NCBI RefSeq assembly: GCF_027923465.1
Contig: NZ_BRLB01000015.1
Location: 62,001 to 126,000 of the forward strand
From: Vallitalea longa
Lineage (GTDB): Bacteria > Bacillota > Clostridia > Lachnospirales > Vallitaleaceae
Length of the DNA stretch: 64,000 nt
Reading direction: 5' to 3'
Shown here: piece after piece, positions 36,510 through 45,034 of the stretch
Layout: every line of letters begins with the position of its first letter
How positions within the stretch are numbered: the first letter of the stretch is position 1
Notes under the pieces: generated by a model
Databases searched by the model: none
The model's input: the letters and a program-made list of their open reading frames with translations, nothing else
What the model was told of the DNA's origin: nothing
Program-made: the position numbers and the translations under genes

Positions 36510-37285
36510 TGATTATCCACTGCTTCCTTTAGATGATTGATATATATTTTTCTGATAGCTTCATTAGCACCTAATCCTTTGGTTATTGTTTTAACTTCTA
36601 TGTTGTTGGTCGATAATATATTTTTCCATGAATCATCTTCATCACCTGCCATGTCATTGTGTGCATGGTCTCCTGCAACTATCAAAAATGGCATAAGGAC
36701 TGTTTTACTGTACTTATCTCTTTTCAGCCTTTTTATAACTGATTCTATACCATCTTCTATAGTTCCTATGAATATGGGTAATTGTTCATTCTCAATAAGA
36801 TATTGTAAATAATAGTAACTGGCATTAGCATAATGTTCTGTACCATGCCCCATCAGTACTACAGCTTCATCAGGCTCTACTTGTGGAATATAAGTTTTCA
36901 ATGCTTCTATGACTTGTTTATAATCATTTTTATGATACAGTAAAGGGTTAGAAAGAGTAATATGTACATTCTTATTATGATTCAATATATTAACGATAGT
37001 TTTAATCTTATCATATTCAAAACCTGGTATTATGTGGGTCGGTTGAACAATTATTTCTTCGAACCCTTCTTCAATCAATTGTTTTATGGCTTCTTCAGGT
37101 GTGTTAATAAATATATTTTCTTTCTTTAACTTTCTTAGGATAATATTAGAAGTAAATGCACGTACTACATTATAATCGGTAAAAGTTGTTTCTATTAATC
37201 TTTCTATAGGTTCTATTTGTTCTTTTCTTGCTTGTTCATAACTACTCCCAAAACTTGTAACAACTATGGCTTTTTTCTTATTCAA
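36506..37285 (-). CDS. cbiK: Sirohydrochlorin cobaltochelatase, CbiK type
   Basis: Inserts Co2+ into sirohydrochlorin, the first committed step of the anaerobic pathway. 259 aa from TTG at 37285, chosen because AAGGAGG lies 8 nt upstream and the protein then starts MNKKKAIVVTSFGSS as in CbiK; a frame from 37315 would contain its own ribosome site. Catalytic histidine H147 in LMGHGTEH; QPTHIIPG is also conserved. First gene of the operon, directly behind the riboswitch attenuator. Confidence 0.94.
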   Translation of the reverse strand: MNKKKAIVVTSFGSSYEQARKEQIEPIERLIETTFTDYNVVRAFTSNIILRKLKKENIFINTPEEAIKQLIEEGFEEIIVQPTHIIPGFEYDKIKTIVNILNHNKNVHITLSNPLLYHKNDYKQVIEALKTYIPQVEPDEAVVLMGHGTEHYANASYYYLQYLIENEQLPIFIGTIEDGIESVIKRLKRDKYSKTVLMPFLIVAGDHAHNDMAGDEDDSWKNILSTNNIEVKTITKGLGANEAIRKIYINHLKEAVDNQ

Positions 37286-37328
37286 TACAACTACCTCCTT
37301 TTTTCTAAAATACAACTAAGGAAAGACC

Positions 37329-37357
37329 AAAGAGGCTACGCCCTCTGAAAAGATTTT
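37329..37357 (+). repeat. Short dispersed repeat (GAGGCTAYGC family), copy B
   Basis: AAAGAGGCTACGC (37329-37341) followed after 9 nt by AGATTTT. Same core and tail as the copies at 2296 (minus) and 54569. It lies between the attenuator and the cbiK ribosome site, in the leader of the cobalamin mRNA but antisense to it. Confidence 0.4.
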
Positions 37358-37375
37358 AGGGAAAATTATCGTATT

Positions 37376-37410
37376 CATTAAAAAACTCTTATCTACAACG
37401 AGATAAGAGC
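37376..37410 (-). terminator. Attenuator terminator of the cobalamin operon
   Basis: CTCTTATCT (37386-37394) and AGATAAGAG (37401-37409) form a perfect 9-bp stem followed on the minus strand by six T. It lies between the riboswitch and cbiK and is the likely off-switch when B12 is bound. Confidence 0.9.
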
Positions 37411-37439
37411 ATGATATTAACAATATTTATTAAATAGTC

Positions 37440-37704
37440 TAATAAAATAGTTACACCCTTAGTCCCTCGCAAAGTTTTTACGTAAATAATACGTAAGTGT
37501 ATAAGATTAAATAGGTATTCTGACTTTAATGATTTCCTATAACGAAAAACATTACACAGTGGCGTGACCGTTCAGGATTCTAACCTGATTCCCTTTAAAG
37601 ATATTATTAACATCTTTAAACATATTGCTATTCAATCATTATATTTAATTGTTAGTATTCACAGATAAGAACTATGAATCACTATCCTTTTCTAATAATC
37701 AATT
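37440..37704 (-). promoter_or_regulatory. Cobalamin riboswitch of the cbi operon
   Basis: Read on the minus strand: AAAGGGAATCAGG, AATCCTGAACGGTCACGCC, the invariant GCCACTGTG (complement of 37556-37563) and a B12-box-like AAGTCAGAATACCT (around 37511-37527). This order is that of the cobalamin aptamer. The leader ends in the terminator at 37376. Expected effect: high adenosylcobalamin lowers expression of cbiK to cobO. Confidence 0.9.
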
Positions 37705-37710
37705 AATCTA

Positions 37711-37739
37711 ATAATAAATCATATAATGCTGCATGTCAA
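37711..37739 (-). promoter_or_regulatory. Sigma-A promoter of the cbi operon
   Basis: TTGACA (37739-37734), 17-nt spacer, TATTAT (37716-37711) on the minus strand. Predicted start near 37704, just before the aptamer. Confidence 0.8.
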
Positions 37740-37771
37740 TGTATTCATCTATGATTGAGGTTATCTTGATT

Positions 37772-39268
37772 TTATCCTATCAACCAATCTAATTCAATAT
37801 CATCAATAATCCATCTATCACCCTTTTTTATCATATGGAAAATATATTTGAACAAATTATCTTCGTCCTCATACATAAGTATGGCTATTTTATTTTCTTC
37901 ATCAATGTCAAAATTCATTTCAGGTCCTATTTCACTACTATTTTGTAATACATAATGTAAACATCCAAAAGATGTATCTATCTTATCAGCTTCTTCATCT
38001 TGACATAACTCATTCAAACGTTCAACAATCTCTATTGAATCCAAATCCAGTGACCTCAACTGTAAATATTGCATGGTTACTTCTTTTATAGTAATTGGAT
38101 ATGGTGGTAAATCAAATGATATTCTATCTAATTGAAACTTTTCACCTATCAGATTGTAATAATAATTAACATGGTAATGGTATGTATAGCTATCTGATCT
38201 ACTTTTTTTATATCCATCATATTGACCATCCTGGTTTTCATCAACTAAAACATCCTCACCATCCCCAGAAGGGCAAACACAGCAATCTATCTTATAAATC
38301 TTATCATCTTTTAATCCATAAAGGACAAATCCTTGTATATTTACACCGTTTGTTAATCCACAATATAAATATTTATTGGGAAGGTTATCTAGTTTTACCA
38401 GATTAATATTATTAATAGAATACCCTGTACTAACATAATCACCCTCTAATTCCTTGACATTTCCTTCTTTCAATCTCAAAACATATACTTCAGAAAAATA
38501 TTCATAACTCAAATCGTTATTTATTAGACTTGTTCCGATTATGAATTCCGATACCCCATCAACATCCATATCCTCTTCCTTGAAATATACTATTTGTGTA
38601 TCACTATCTTTTTTATTAATGTATTCTATAATTTCTTCTGGTATAGCATCATATGCTCTTTTATTCTTACTATCCTCTTCTTGATCCTCATTATCTTTAT
38701 TGTCTCCATTAACACTAATAACACGATTTCCAACCCATTCATCAATTGTTTTTGGTGGTTCATTACTAAATTTTTCATTATCTACATTGGAAAAATAACA
38801 TATACCATCTTCTCCATCAATAGCTGTCATAAATTGATTCTTAATATCGTCAACCATGACGATAGCAGAATTTCCATATCCTTTTTTACCAAAAATACGG
38901 ACTTTCATTCCAAGATTATCTTTATCTTCTATATCACGATAATACTGTGAAATATCAATGAATTCCTCATAATATTCTCCTACCAACTCTTTAAATATAT
39001 CTTCTTGCTCATTTTTGTAACAAATCCCCACTGATTTAGCTGATGGTAAAGGTGTTTCTATAAGTTCAGCTAACTCTGTTCTATTATTTTTTGTATCCTC
39101 ATTATCTGCTTCATCATTATCTTCATCAGGTAGTTCTTTTTGCTCAATTCCCAAATTAGCATTATTAATAATAGTTCTATTATTATTAGTATCATTCTTT
39201 GAATCACATCCTGATAAGACAGCTATACTAACTATTATCATAATAAGAATAAAATTTAATTTTTTCAT
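37772..39268 (-). CDS. Acidic lipoprotein, function unknown
   Basis: 498 aa. Signal peptide with lipobox VLSGC (C21), then a long Asn/Asp/Glu-rich linker (about 22-70). The mature part contains a DVDGVSEFIIGTSL segment and a DENQDGQYDGYK segment, both of the Asp-rich calcium-loop kind found in FG-GAP/VCBS and dockerin-like proteins. The last 90 residues look like a separate NTF2-like or DUF4830-type tail ending in a Trp-rich strand. I do not recognise a named family. It sits between the two B12-riboswitch operons but upstream of the cbi promoter, so it is not under B12 control. Confidence 0.75.
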   Translation of the reverse strand: MKKLNFILIMIIVSIAVLSGCDSKNDTNNNRTIINNANLGIEQKELPDEDNDEADNEDTKNNRTELAELIETPLPSAKSVGICYKNEQEDIFKELVGEYYEEFIDISQYYRDIEDKDNLGMKVRIFGKKGYGNSAIVMVDDIKNQFMTAIDGEDGICYFSNVDNEKFSNEPPKTIDEWVGNRVISVNGDNKDNEDQEEDSKNKRAYDAIPEEIIEYINKKDSDTQIVYFKEEDMDVDGVSEFIIGTSLINNDLSYEYFSEVYVLRLKEGNVKELEGDYVSTGYSINNINLVKLDNLPNKYLYCGLTNGVNIQGFVLYGLKDDKIYKIDCCVCPSGDGEDVLVDENQDGQYDGYKKSRSDSYTYHYHVNYYYNLIGEKFQLDRISFDLPPYPITIKEVTMQYLQLRSLDLDSIEIVERLNELCQDEEADKIDTSFGCLHYVLQNSSEIGPEMNFDIDEENKIAILMYEDEDNLFKYIFHMIKKGDRWIIDDIELDWLIG

Positions 39269-39423
39269 TGTATATTCTCCTTATTCATGATATGCATTTT
39301 AATTTTTCAATAATCAAATAAAATTCAAGTCTATTTAAGTATACTATTCGAGATAATCATAGTCAAGTTTGGTAAATCAGATGATATATATAGTAAAATA
39401 ATACATGTAGCGATATAATAACA

Positions 39424-39452
39424 TTGACATTGTCACTAAACTATGTTACTAT
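39424..39452 (+). promoter_or_regulatory. Sigma-A promoter of the btu operon
   Basis: TTGACA (39424-39429), 17-nt spacer, TACTAT (39447-39452). The start would be near 39459, just before the riboswitch. Confidence 0.8.
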
Positions 39453-39469
39453 TTCTTTAAAATTCAATA

Positions 39470-39690
39470 GTTCTTTGAAGGTGCTTTTTTTATGTTATAC
39501 ATAATTAACTAAAAAAGATAATAGGGAATGAGGTGTGAGTCCTCTACAGCCCCCGCTACTGTAAGTAGGGATGAAATCTTAGATATATCACTGGGAAACT
39601 GGGAAGATTAAGAGAGTAAAATGAACTACAAGTCAGGAAACCTGCCTACAAAATTTATGTAACTAACTTCGGTGGGAAGATACGATTACA
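39470..39690 (+). promoter_or_regulatory. Cobalamin riboswitch of the btu operon
   Basis: GAAGGTGCTTT, then AATAGGGAATGAGGTGTGAGTCCTC, CAGCCCCCGCTACTGT (39547-39562), GGGAAGATTAAG, and the B12 box AAGTCAGGAAACCTGCC (39630-39646). All are in aptamer order with the expected spacing. A terminator follows at 39741. This is a clearer match than the cbi copy. Confidence 0.97.
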
Positions 39691-39740
39691 TTAATTAATT
39701 AAATTATTATAAAAATTAGTTAATTTAATTTGTTAATATA

Positions 39741-39770
39741 ACTTACAACGATTAGTTGTAAGTTTTTTTG
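39741..39770 (+). terminator. Attenuator terminator of the btu operon
   Basis: ACTTACAAC (39741-39749) and GTTGTAAGT (39755-39763), a perfect 9-bp stem followed by TTTTTTG, about 100 nt before btuF. Confidence 0.9.
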
Positions 39771-39867
39771 TTTTGGGGTTATTTCATAAATAATGTACTC
39801 CTAAGAAGACCTATTAAATAAATCATAATTATTTCTTTATAATAAAATATTTAGGAGGATTTTAATA

Positions 39868-40968
39868 ATGAAAAATATGAAACGATTAGCTGTTCTATTG
39901 ATATTCATACTAACAGTAACTTCATTTACTGGATGCTCAAAAAAAGAGGATTCTTCCAAAACTACTGTTACTGATGAGGATAATACAGTTGATACCGATA
40001 AGAATAATAACAACGAAAAAGAATCTGACACTTCTGCTGACACAGATAAAGAAGCACAAAAAAATGATAGTGAAGAATTACCTGATTTCATAATTGAAGA
40101 TACTGACACAACCATTACATACATCAATCCTATGGGTAATGAACAAACAGTAACTAAAAACCCAGAAAAAGTTGTTGTTCTTATGAACTCCATATTAGAT
40201 ATATGGTATCTATCAGGTGGAGAAGCCATTGCTAGAGTAAGTGGTTCAACTAATGTACCAGAAGCTGCAAAGGATATTGAAGACGTTGGAAAAGTTAATG
40301 CACCTAGCGTTGAAAAAATATTATCTCTAGAACCTGACTTAGTGATATTAAGTTCAGGAAGAAGTCAACATGTAGAAATGGAAGATATATTAAAAGATAA
40401 TAACATTGAATATGCCTATGTTGACGTAAGCACGAATCCATATGATAGCTTTATCGATGTTTTGAGAATATTTACTAAGATAACAGGTAGAGATGACATC
40501 TACGAAACAGAAATCAAAGAATTAGAAGATAACGTAACTACAATATGCGATAAAGTCAAAGATGAAGAAAAACCTAATGTAGTAATATTATTCGGTTCAT
40601 CAAAATATGTAAAAGCTCAACTTCCTAATGGATTAGTAGGAAATATGGTTGAAATGCTTGGAGCTAATAATATAATTACAGACGCACCTGTTAAAAACAG
40701 TTCGACTGTTGATTTTAGTTTAGAAAAAATATTAGAAGAAGATCCTGATGTAATATTAGTAGTTCCTATGGGTGATCTTGAAAAAGTTAAAACTCGTATG
40801 AAAGAAGATTTGGAATCCAATGACGCTTGGGGAACTCTTACTGCTGTCAAAGAAGGTAATATACATTATTTACCACCAGAATTATTCCACTACAAGCCTA
40901 ATGCAAGATATCCTGAAGCATTTGAATATCTAGCTAAAATATTATATCCTCAGGTATTTGAAAAATGA
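39868..40968 (+). CDS. btuF: Corrinoid ABC transporter substrate-binding lipoprotein
   Basis: 366-aa surface receptor. Lipobox FTGC with lipidated C23, then a Ser/Thr/Asp/Lys linker (24-75), then a periplasmic-binding fold of the FecB/BtuF class with two lobes joined by a long helix; the start MGNEQTVTKNPEKVVVL is typical. Directly behind a cobalamin riboswitch with permease and ATPase genes, so cobalamin or cobinamide is the likely ligand. An AGGAGG site lies 9 nt before the ATG. The sequence alone would also allow a siderophore. Confidence 0.9.
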   Translation: MKNMKRLAVLLIFILTVTSFTGCSKKEDSSKTTVTDEDNTVDTDKNNNNEKESDTSADTDKEAQKNDSEELPDFIIEDTDTTITYINPMGNEQTVTKNPEKVVVLMNSILDIWYLSGGEAIARVSGSTNVPEAAKDIEDVGKVNAPSVEKILSLEPDLVILSSGRSQHVEMEDILKDNNIEYAYVDVSTNPYDSFIDVLRIFTKITGRDDIYETEIKELEDNVTTICDKVKDEEKPNVVILFGSSKYVKAQLPNGLVGNMVEMLGANNIITDAPVKNSSTVDFSLEKILEEDPDVILVVPMGDLEKVKTRMKEDLESNDAWGTLTAVKEGNIHYLPPELFHYKPNARYPEAFEYLAKILYPQVFEK

Positions 40969-41975
40969 AAAAGATAAATAATAGACATTCATTTAAGATC
41001 ACCATAATATTAATATTAGTTATCATCACTATATTATCTTTCTTATTCAGCATAAGTCTAGGTGCTCTTAAAATATCTATTCCAGAGATTTTAAAAGCTA
41101 TATTTATTGATCGTACAGGAGTTAACAGAAACATCATATGGAAAGTTAGAGTTCCAAGATCACTTGTAGCTGGGACTGTAGGTATATGTCTATCCTTGGC
41201 TGGAGGCATCTTACAAGGGGTCATGAGAAACCCCTTGGCCTCACCAAACACAATTGGTGTTTCCTCTGGTGCTGGGTTAGGTGCTATTTTCATACTTGTC
41301 ATATTTCCTTCTTACGACTTTCTTGTTACACCCGTTGCTTTTGCTTTTGCATTATTAACTACTATGTTGATATATATCCTTTCATGGAAAAATGGAATCA
41401 AACCTCTAAGACTTATTCTGGCAGGTATAGCTGTATCGTCATTCCTAAGTGCTTGGATCAATGCTATTCTAATATTTTTTCCAGACAGGGTACAAAATGC
41501 TCTAGGATTCATGGTGGGCAGTTTAGCTGCTAAGACTTGGAAAGATTTTTATGCTCTATGGCCCTATGCTCTATTTGGATTGATTGTATCTATTCTATTA
41601 TCCAAGAAATTGAACATACTCATGCTCGGTGACGAAATAGCTACAGGACTCGGAATAAAAATAGAAAGATTAAGAAAAATATTTATTGCATTAGCTTCAC
41701 TACTTGCAGCAAGCGCAGCGAGTAATGTTGGACTATTAGGATTTGTTGGATTAATTGTACCCCACATAACAAGACTAATTATAGGTTCTGATTATAAGTA
41801 TCTATTTCCAGCAAGTGCTTTACTTGGAGCATCTCTATTGATGATATGTGATACGATAGCTAGAATTGTAATGGATCCTATAGAAATACCTGTGGGTATT
41901 GTAATGTCAATGCTAGGCGCACCATTTTTTATATTCTTATTGAGAGGCGGGCTCAAAAATCGTGTTAAGAACTAA
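40965..41975 (+). CDS. btuC: Corrinoid ABC transporter permease (FecCD/BtuC family)
   Basis: 336-aa membrane subunit with about ten helices. FecCD signatures: RSLVAGTVGICLSLAGGILQGVMRNPLASP split across residues 65-95, and GFVGLIVPHITRLIIG near 265-280. The start ATG overlaps the btuF stop as ATGA, so the genes are translationally coupled. Transport specificity inferred from the riboswitch. Confidence 0.95.
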   Translation: MKKINNRHSFKITIILILVIITILSFLFSISLGALKISIPEILKAIFIDRTGVNRNIIWKVRVPRSLVAGTVGICLSLAGGILQGVMRNPLASPNTIGVSSGAGLGAIFILVIFPSYDFLVTPVAFAFALLTTMLIYILSWKNGIKPLRLILAGIAVSSFLSAWINAILIFFPDRVQNALGFMVGSLAAKTWKDFYALWPYALFGLIVSILLSKKLNILMLGDEIATGLGIKIERLRKIFIALASLLAASAASNVGLLGFVGLIVPHITRLIIGSDYKYLFPASALLGASLLMICDTIARIVMDPIEIPVGIVMSMLGAPFFIFLLRGGLKNRVKN

Positions 41976-42762
41976 TTCAATAACAATCAATTATGGAAAA
42001 AACAATATAATAAAAGACCTTTCTCTTAACATAAAAAAAGGTTCAATAAATACTATGATAGGCACTAATGGTTGTGGAAAGTCAACCATATTAAAAGCTT
42101 TATCCAGAAATTTGAAACCTCAATATGGTGATGTGTATCTTAATGGAAAATCAATCTTTCAAATGGATACTAAGCTATTAGCGAAAGATATGTCCATACT
42201 GCCTCAATCTCCTACTGCACCAGATGATTTCACCGTATTTGATTTAGTAAGCTACGGAAGATATCCTCACCTAGATTGGACTGCTAAACTTCATAAAGAA
42301 GATTATGATATTATAAATTGGTCCATTAATCTAACTAAATTAGAACATCTAAAAGATAGACAAGTCACAACTCTATCAGGTGGAGAACGTCAAAGAGCAT
42401 GGATTGCCATGGCCCTATGTCAAAAACCCAAAATACTATTACTCGATGAACCAACAACATATCTTGACATAAGTCATCAATTCGAGGTTCTAGAATTAGT
42501 TAAAAACCTCAATAAGTCAATGGGTCTAACTATAGTAATGGTACTACACGACCTCAATCAAGCTGCCAGATATTCGGATAATATCATAGTTATAAAAGAC
42601 GGCAACATATACAAACAAGGTCCTCCCCAAAATATCATCACAGAACAAATACTACAAGACGTATTCAAACTCGACGTAAGAATAATATTAGACGAATACA
42701 ATAATTGTCCCTTCTTCATCCCCATAATGAACCACCAACTACCCAACAAACTAACCTCATAA
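41962..42762 (+). CDS. btuD: Corrinoid ABC transporter ATPase
   Basis: 266-aa ATP-binding subunit. Walker A GTNGCGKST (about 33-41), Q-loop LPQSP, signature LSGGERQRAWIAMAL (about 140-154), Walker B ILLLDEPTTYLD, H-loop VLHDLNQAARY. It starts with GTG inside the last 14 nt of btuC after a GAGGCGGG-like site. Followed by a perfect hairpin at 42821. Confidence 0.95.
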   Translation: MLRTNSITINYGKNNIIKDLSLNIKKGSINTMIGTNGCGKSTILKALSRNLKPQYGDVYLNGKSIFQMDTKLLAKDMSILPQSPTAPDDFTVFDLVSYGRYPHLDWTAKLHKEDYDIINWSINLTKLEHLKDRQVTTLSGGERQRAWIAMALCQKPKILLLDEPTTYLDISHQFEVLELVKNLNKSMGLTIVMVLHDLNQAARYSDNIIVIKDGNIYKQGPPQNIITEQILQDVFKLDVRIILDEYNNCPFFIPIMNHQLPNKLTS

Positions 42763-42820
42763 GGTCTACCCTTAATAAAAAAATCTTTAACTAATAGTAA
42801 AATTATTCAAATGTAACGAA

Positions 42821-42865
42821 ATAGTTAGTTTTACTCTCCAAGTAAAACTAACTATTAATCTTTCT
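42821..42865 (+). terminator. Hairpin after btuD, probable terminator
   Basis: ATAGTTAGTTTTACT (42821-42835), loop CTCCA, and AGTAAAACTAACTAT (42841-42855): a perfect 15-bp stem. Only a loose T-rich stretch follows. Part of the left arm (TAGTTAGTTTTACTCT) recurs with one change near 59788, beside the other stem-loop copies. Confidence 0.65.
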
Positions 42866-42919
42866 ATCTATATAAATAACCCCATTCTCCTGAATCACTA
42901 CCAAACTAACTTCTTTCAC

Positions 42920-43007
42920 GTAAGAAGGGTAAAGTATTAAAATCACGCAGACCGACCGCTTCTCAGGGTAAGGCAAGTGATTTTAATACTTTACCCTGAC
43001 CCCTTAC
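42920..43007 (-). repeat. Conserved-loop stem-loop element, copy 1 (3' of amtB)
   Basis: Perfect 20-bp inverted arms at 42927-42946 and 42977-42996 enclose a 30-nt loop (42947-42976). On the minus strand the loop reads TTGCCTTACCC, TGAGA, then AGCGGTCGGTCTGC. An outer GTAAG/CTTAC pair (42920-42924, 43003-43007) reaches into the amtB stop codon. The loop is shared with copies at 59674 and 59872. Confidence 0.85.
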
Positions 43008-44239
43008 ATCACTTTTATCTCAAAATCCGCATAACTCTCTATTCCATGTTCCTCTATATCTAACCCCACATTTTCCTCTTTCTTATTAACTCTCAAACCT
43101 ATAGTTAAATCTACCACTTTAAAAATTATAAAAGCTATAGATATAACCCAACCCGCTACAGAAACCACACCTAATGCTTGAACTCCTAATTGTTTGAGGC
43201 CTCCACCATAGAATAGACCTAGACCTACTTCTGCATCTGCAGAAAACAAACCAACACAGATAGTTCCAAGAGCACCACATATTCCATGTACACCAATCGC
43301 TCCTACTGGATCATCAATTTTCAATACCTTATCAATAAATTCAATACCGAATATTATAGCGACACCTGCAATGGTACCAATAAATACAGCTCCTACAGGA
43401 GTAACTACAGCACAACCTGCTGTTATTGCAACTAATCCTGCTAATGCACCATTTAATGTCATTGACACATCTGGTTTTTTGTATCTTACCCAAGTGATGA
43501 TCATTGTAACAATTGCTGAAATTGCTGCTGCTAAATTAGTTGTAACGAATATCTTTGATATTGATGCGATATCACCTGTTGATGAAGCAGCTAACTGTGA
43601 ACCTGGATTAAATCCAAACCATCCAAACCACAATATGAATACTCCTAATGCACCTAATGTCAAACTATGTCCCGGTATCGCTCTTGACTTCCCATCTTTA
43701 GAATATTTACCTATACGGGGACCAATGATAGAAGCTCCAACTAGAGCGCACCAACCTCCTACTGAATGGACAACTGTTGAACCTGCAAAATCATGGAATC
43801 CAAGATTACTTAACCAGCCACCACCCCAAATCCAATGTCCAGCAACTGGATAAATTATTACTGATATGAAGAAACTATATATCAAGTATGATATGAATTT
43901 AGTTCTTTCTGCCATAGCACCTGACACTATAGTTGCTGCTGTTGCGCAAAATACTGTTTGGAATATCAGGGAAGTATAATCACCACTTTTCATGAAAAAC
44001 AGATCAGGAGTTCCAATCAATCCTCCTATTGTCTTACCATACATTAACCCATATCCTATTATCCAGAACATTATTGAACCTATTGCAAAATCCATTAAGT
44101 TTTTCATTATGATGTTACCCGCATTCTTAGATCTTGTAAAACCAGTTTCAACCATTGCAAATCCCGCTTGCATAAAAAACACCAACGTTGTAGCTATTAA
44201 AATCCAAATATTATCTAATATAAATTTTATTTCTTCCAT
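43004..44239 (-). CDS. amtB: Ammonium transporter
   Basis: 411-aa Amt/Rh-family channel, eleven predicted helices. Conserved: GHWIWGGGWLSNLGFHDFAGS, the first pore histidine in STVVHSVGGW, the second pore histidine in GVHGICGALGT, and WFGFNPGSQLA. It lies 31 nt after glnK, the classic pair in which GlnK plugs the channel when nitrogen is plentiful. Co-transcribed from the ANTAR-controlled promoter upstream of glnK. Its stop codon is inside the base of repeat element copy 1. Confidence 0.97.
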   Translation of the reverse strand: MEEIKFILDNIWILIATTLVFFMQAGFAMVETGFTRSKNAGNIIMKNLMDFAIGSIMFWIIGYGLMYGKTIGGLIGTPDLFFMKSGDYTSLIFQTVFCATAATIVSGAMAERTKFISYLIYSFFISVIIYPVAGHWIWGGGWLSNLGFHDFAGSTVVHSVGGWCALVGASIIGPRIGKYSKDGKSRAIPGHSLTLGALGVFILWFGWFGFNPGSQLAASSTGDIASISKIFVTTNLAAAISAIVTMIITWVRYKKPDVSMTLNGALAGLVAITAGCAVVTPVGAVFIGTIAGVAIIFGIEFIDKVLKIDDPVGAIGVHGICGALGTICVGLFSADAEVGLGLFYGGGLKQLGVQALGVVSVAGWVISIAFIIFKVVDLTIGLRVNKKEENVGLDIEEHGIESYADFEIKVM

Positions 44240-44270
44240 TAATTTTCACTCCTATTTTATTATATTAACT

Positions 44271-44730
<460 letters not shown>

Positions 44731-44737
<7 letters not shown>

Positions 44738-44774
44738 ACTTTGTCTATTAATTAATTCAATACATCATTGTATT
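44731..44774 (-). promoter_or_regulatory. Two-hairpin ANTAR antiterminator motif
   Basis: On the minus strand, hairpin P1 (44774-44759): AATAC, hexaloop AATGAT, GTATT. Ten nt later hairpin P2 (44748-44731): ATAGAC, hexaloop AAAGTG, GTCTAT. Both hexaloops have A at position 1 and G at position 4, the known ANTAR-protein recognition rule, and P2 shares bases with the terminator stem, so P2 and the terminator exclude each other. Confidence 0.85.
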
Positions 44775-44833
44775 ATAAATATGTAGAAAACAAATCTTAT
44801 TTTCCTTGATTTTTCTTAATTAAATATATATTC

Positions 44834-44861
44834 ATTATATACTATTTTCTTCATATGTCAA
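44834..44861 (-). promoter_or_regulatory. Consensus sigma-A promoter of glnK-amtB
   Basis: TTGACA (44861-44856), 16-nt spacer, TATAAT (44839-44834) on the minus strand. Both hexamers are perfect. The start near 44827 puts the ANTAR hairpins about 50 nt into the transcript. Confidence 0.85.
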
Positions 44862-45034
44862 TAGCAATATAATAAATTATGCAATTTTTACTCGCTTATC
44901 CTTCATATATAGTCATTTAAGACTAGCTTTATAACTATTCAATGCCCTTTTTTATAATTATATTTTATAAAAAATGAATAACAAGCAAGTACGTCTTTCA
45001 TTTTTCTTTTGTATACATATGTAATATAATGCTG

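Noticed and set aside
39837-40229. 130-aa minus-strand frame over btuF
   Set aside because: Serine-rich reverse-frame shadow of the btuF signal and linker region.
42920-43007. Interpreting the repeat elements as ordinary terminators
   Set aside because: The loops are far too long and conserved, and no T-run follows the stems; ordinary terminators in this window have short loops and T-tracts.
43371-43853. 160-aa plus-strand frame inside amtB
   Set aside because: Pro/Ala/Asn-rich antisense frame of a confirmed transporter gene, without a ribosome site.
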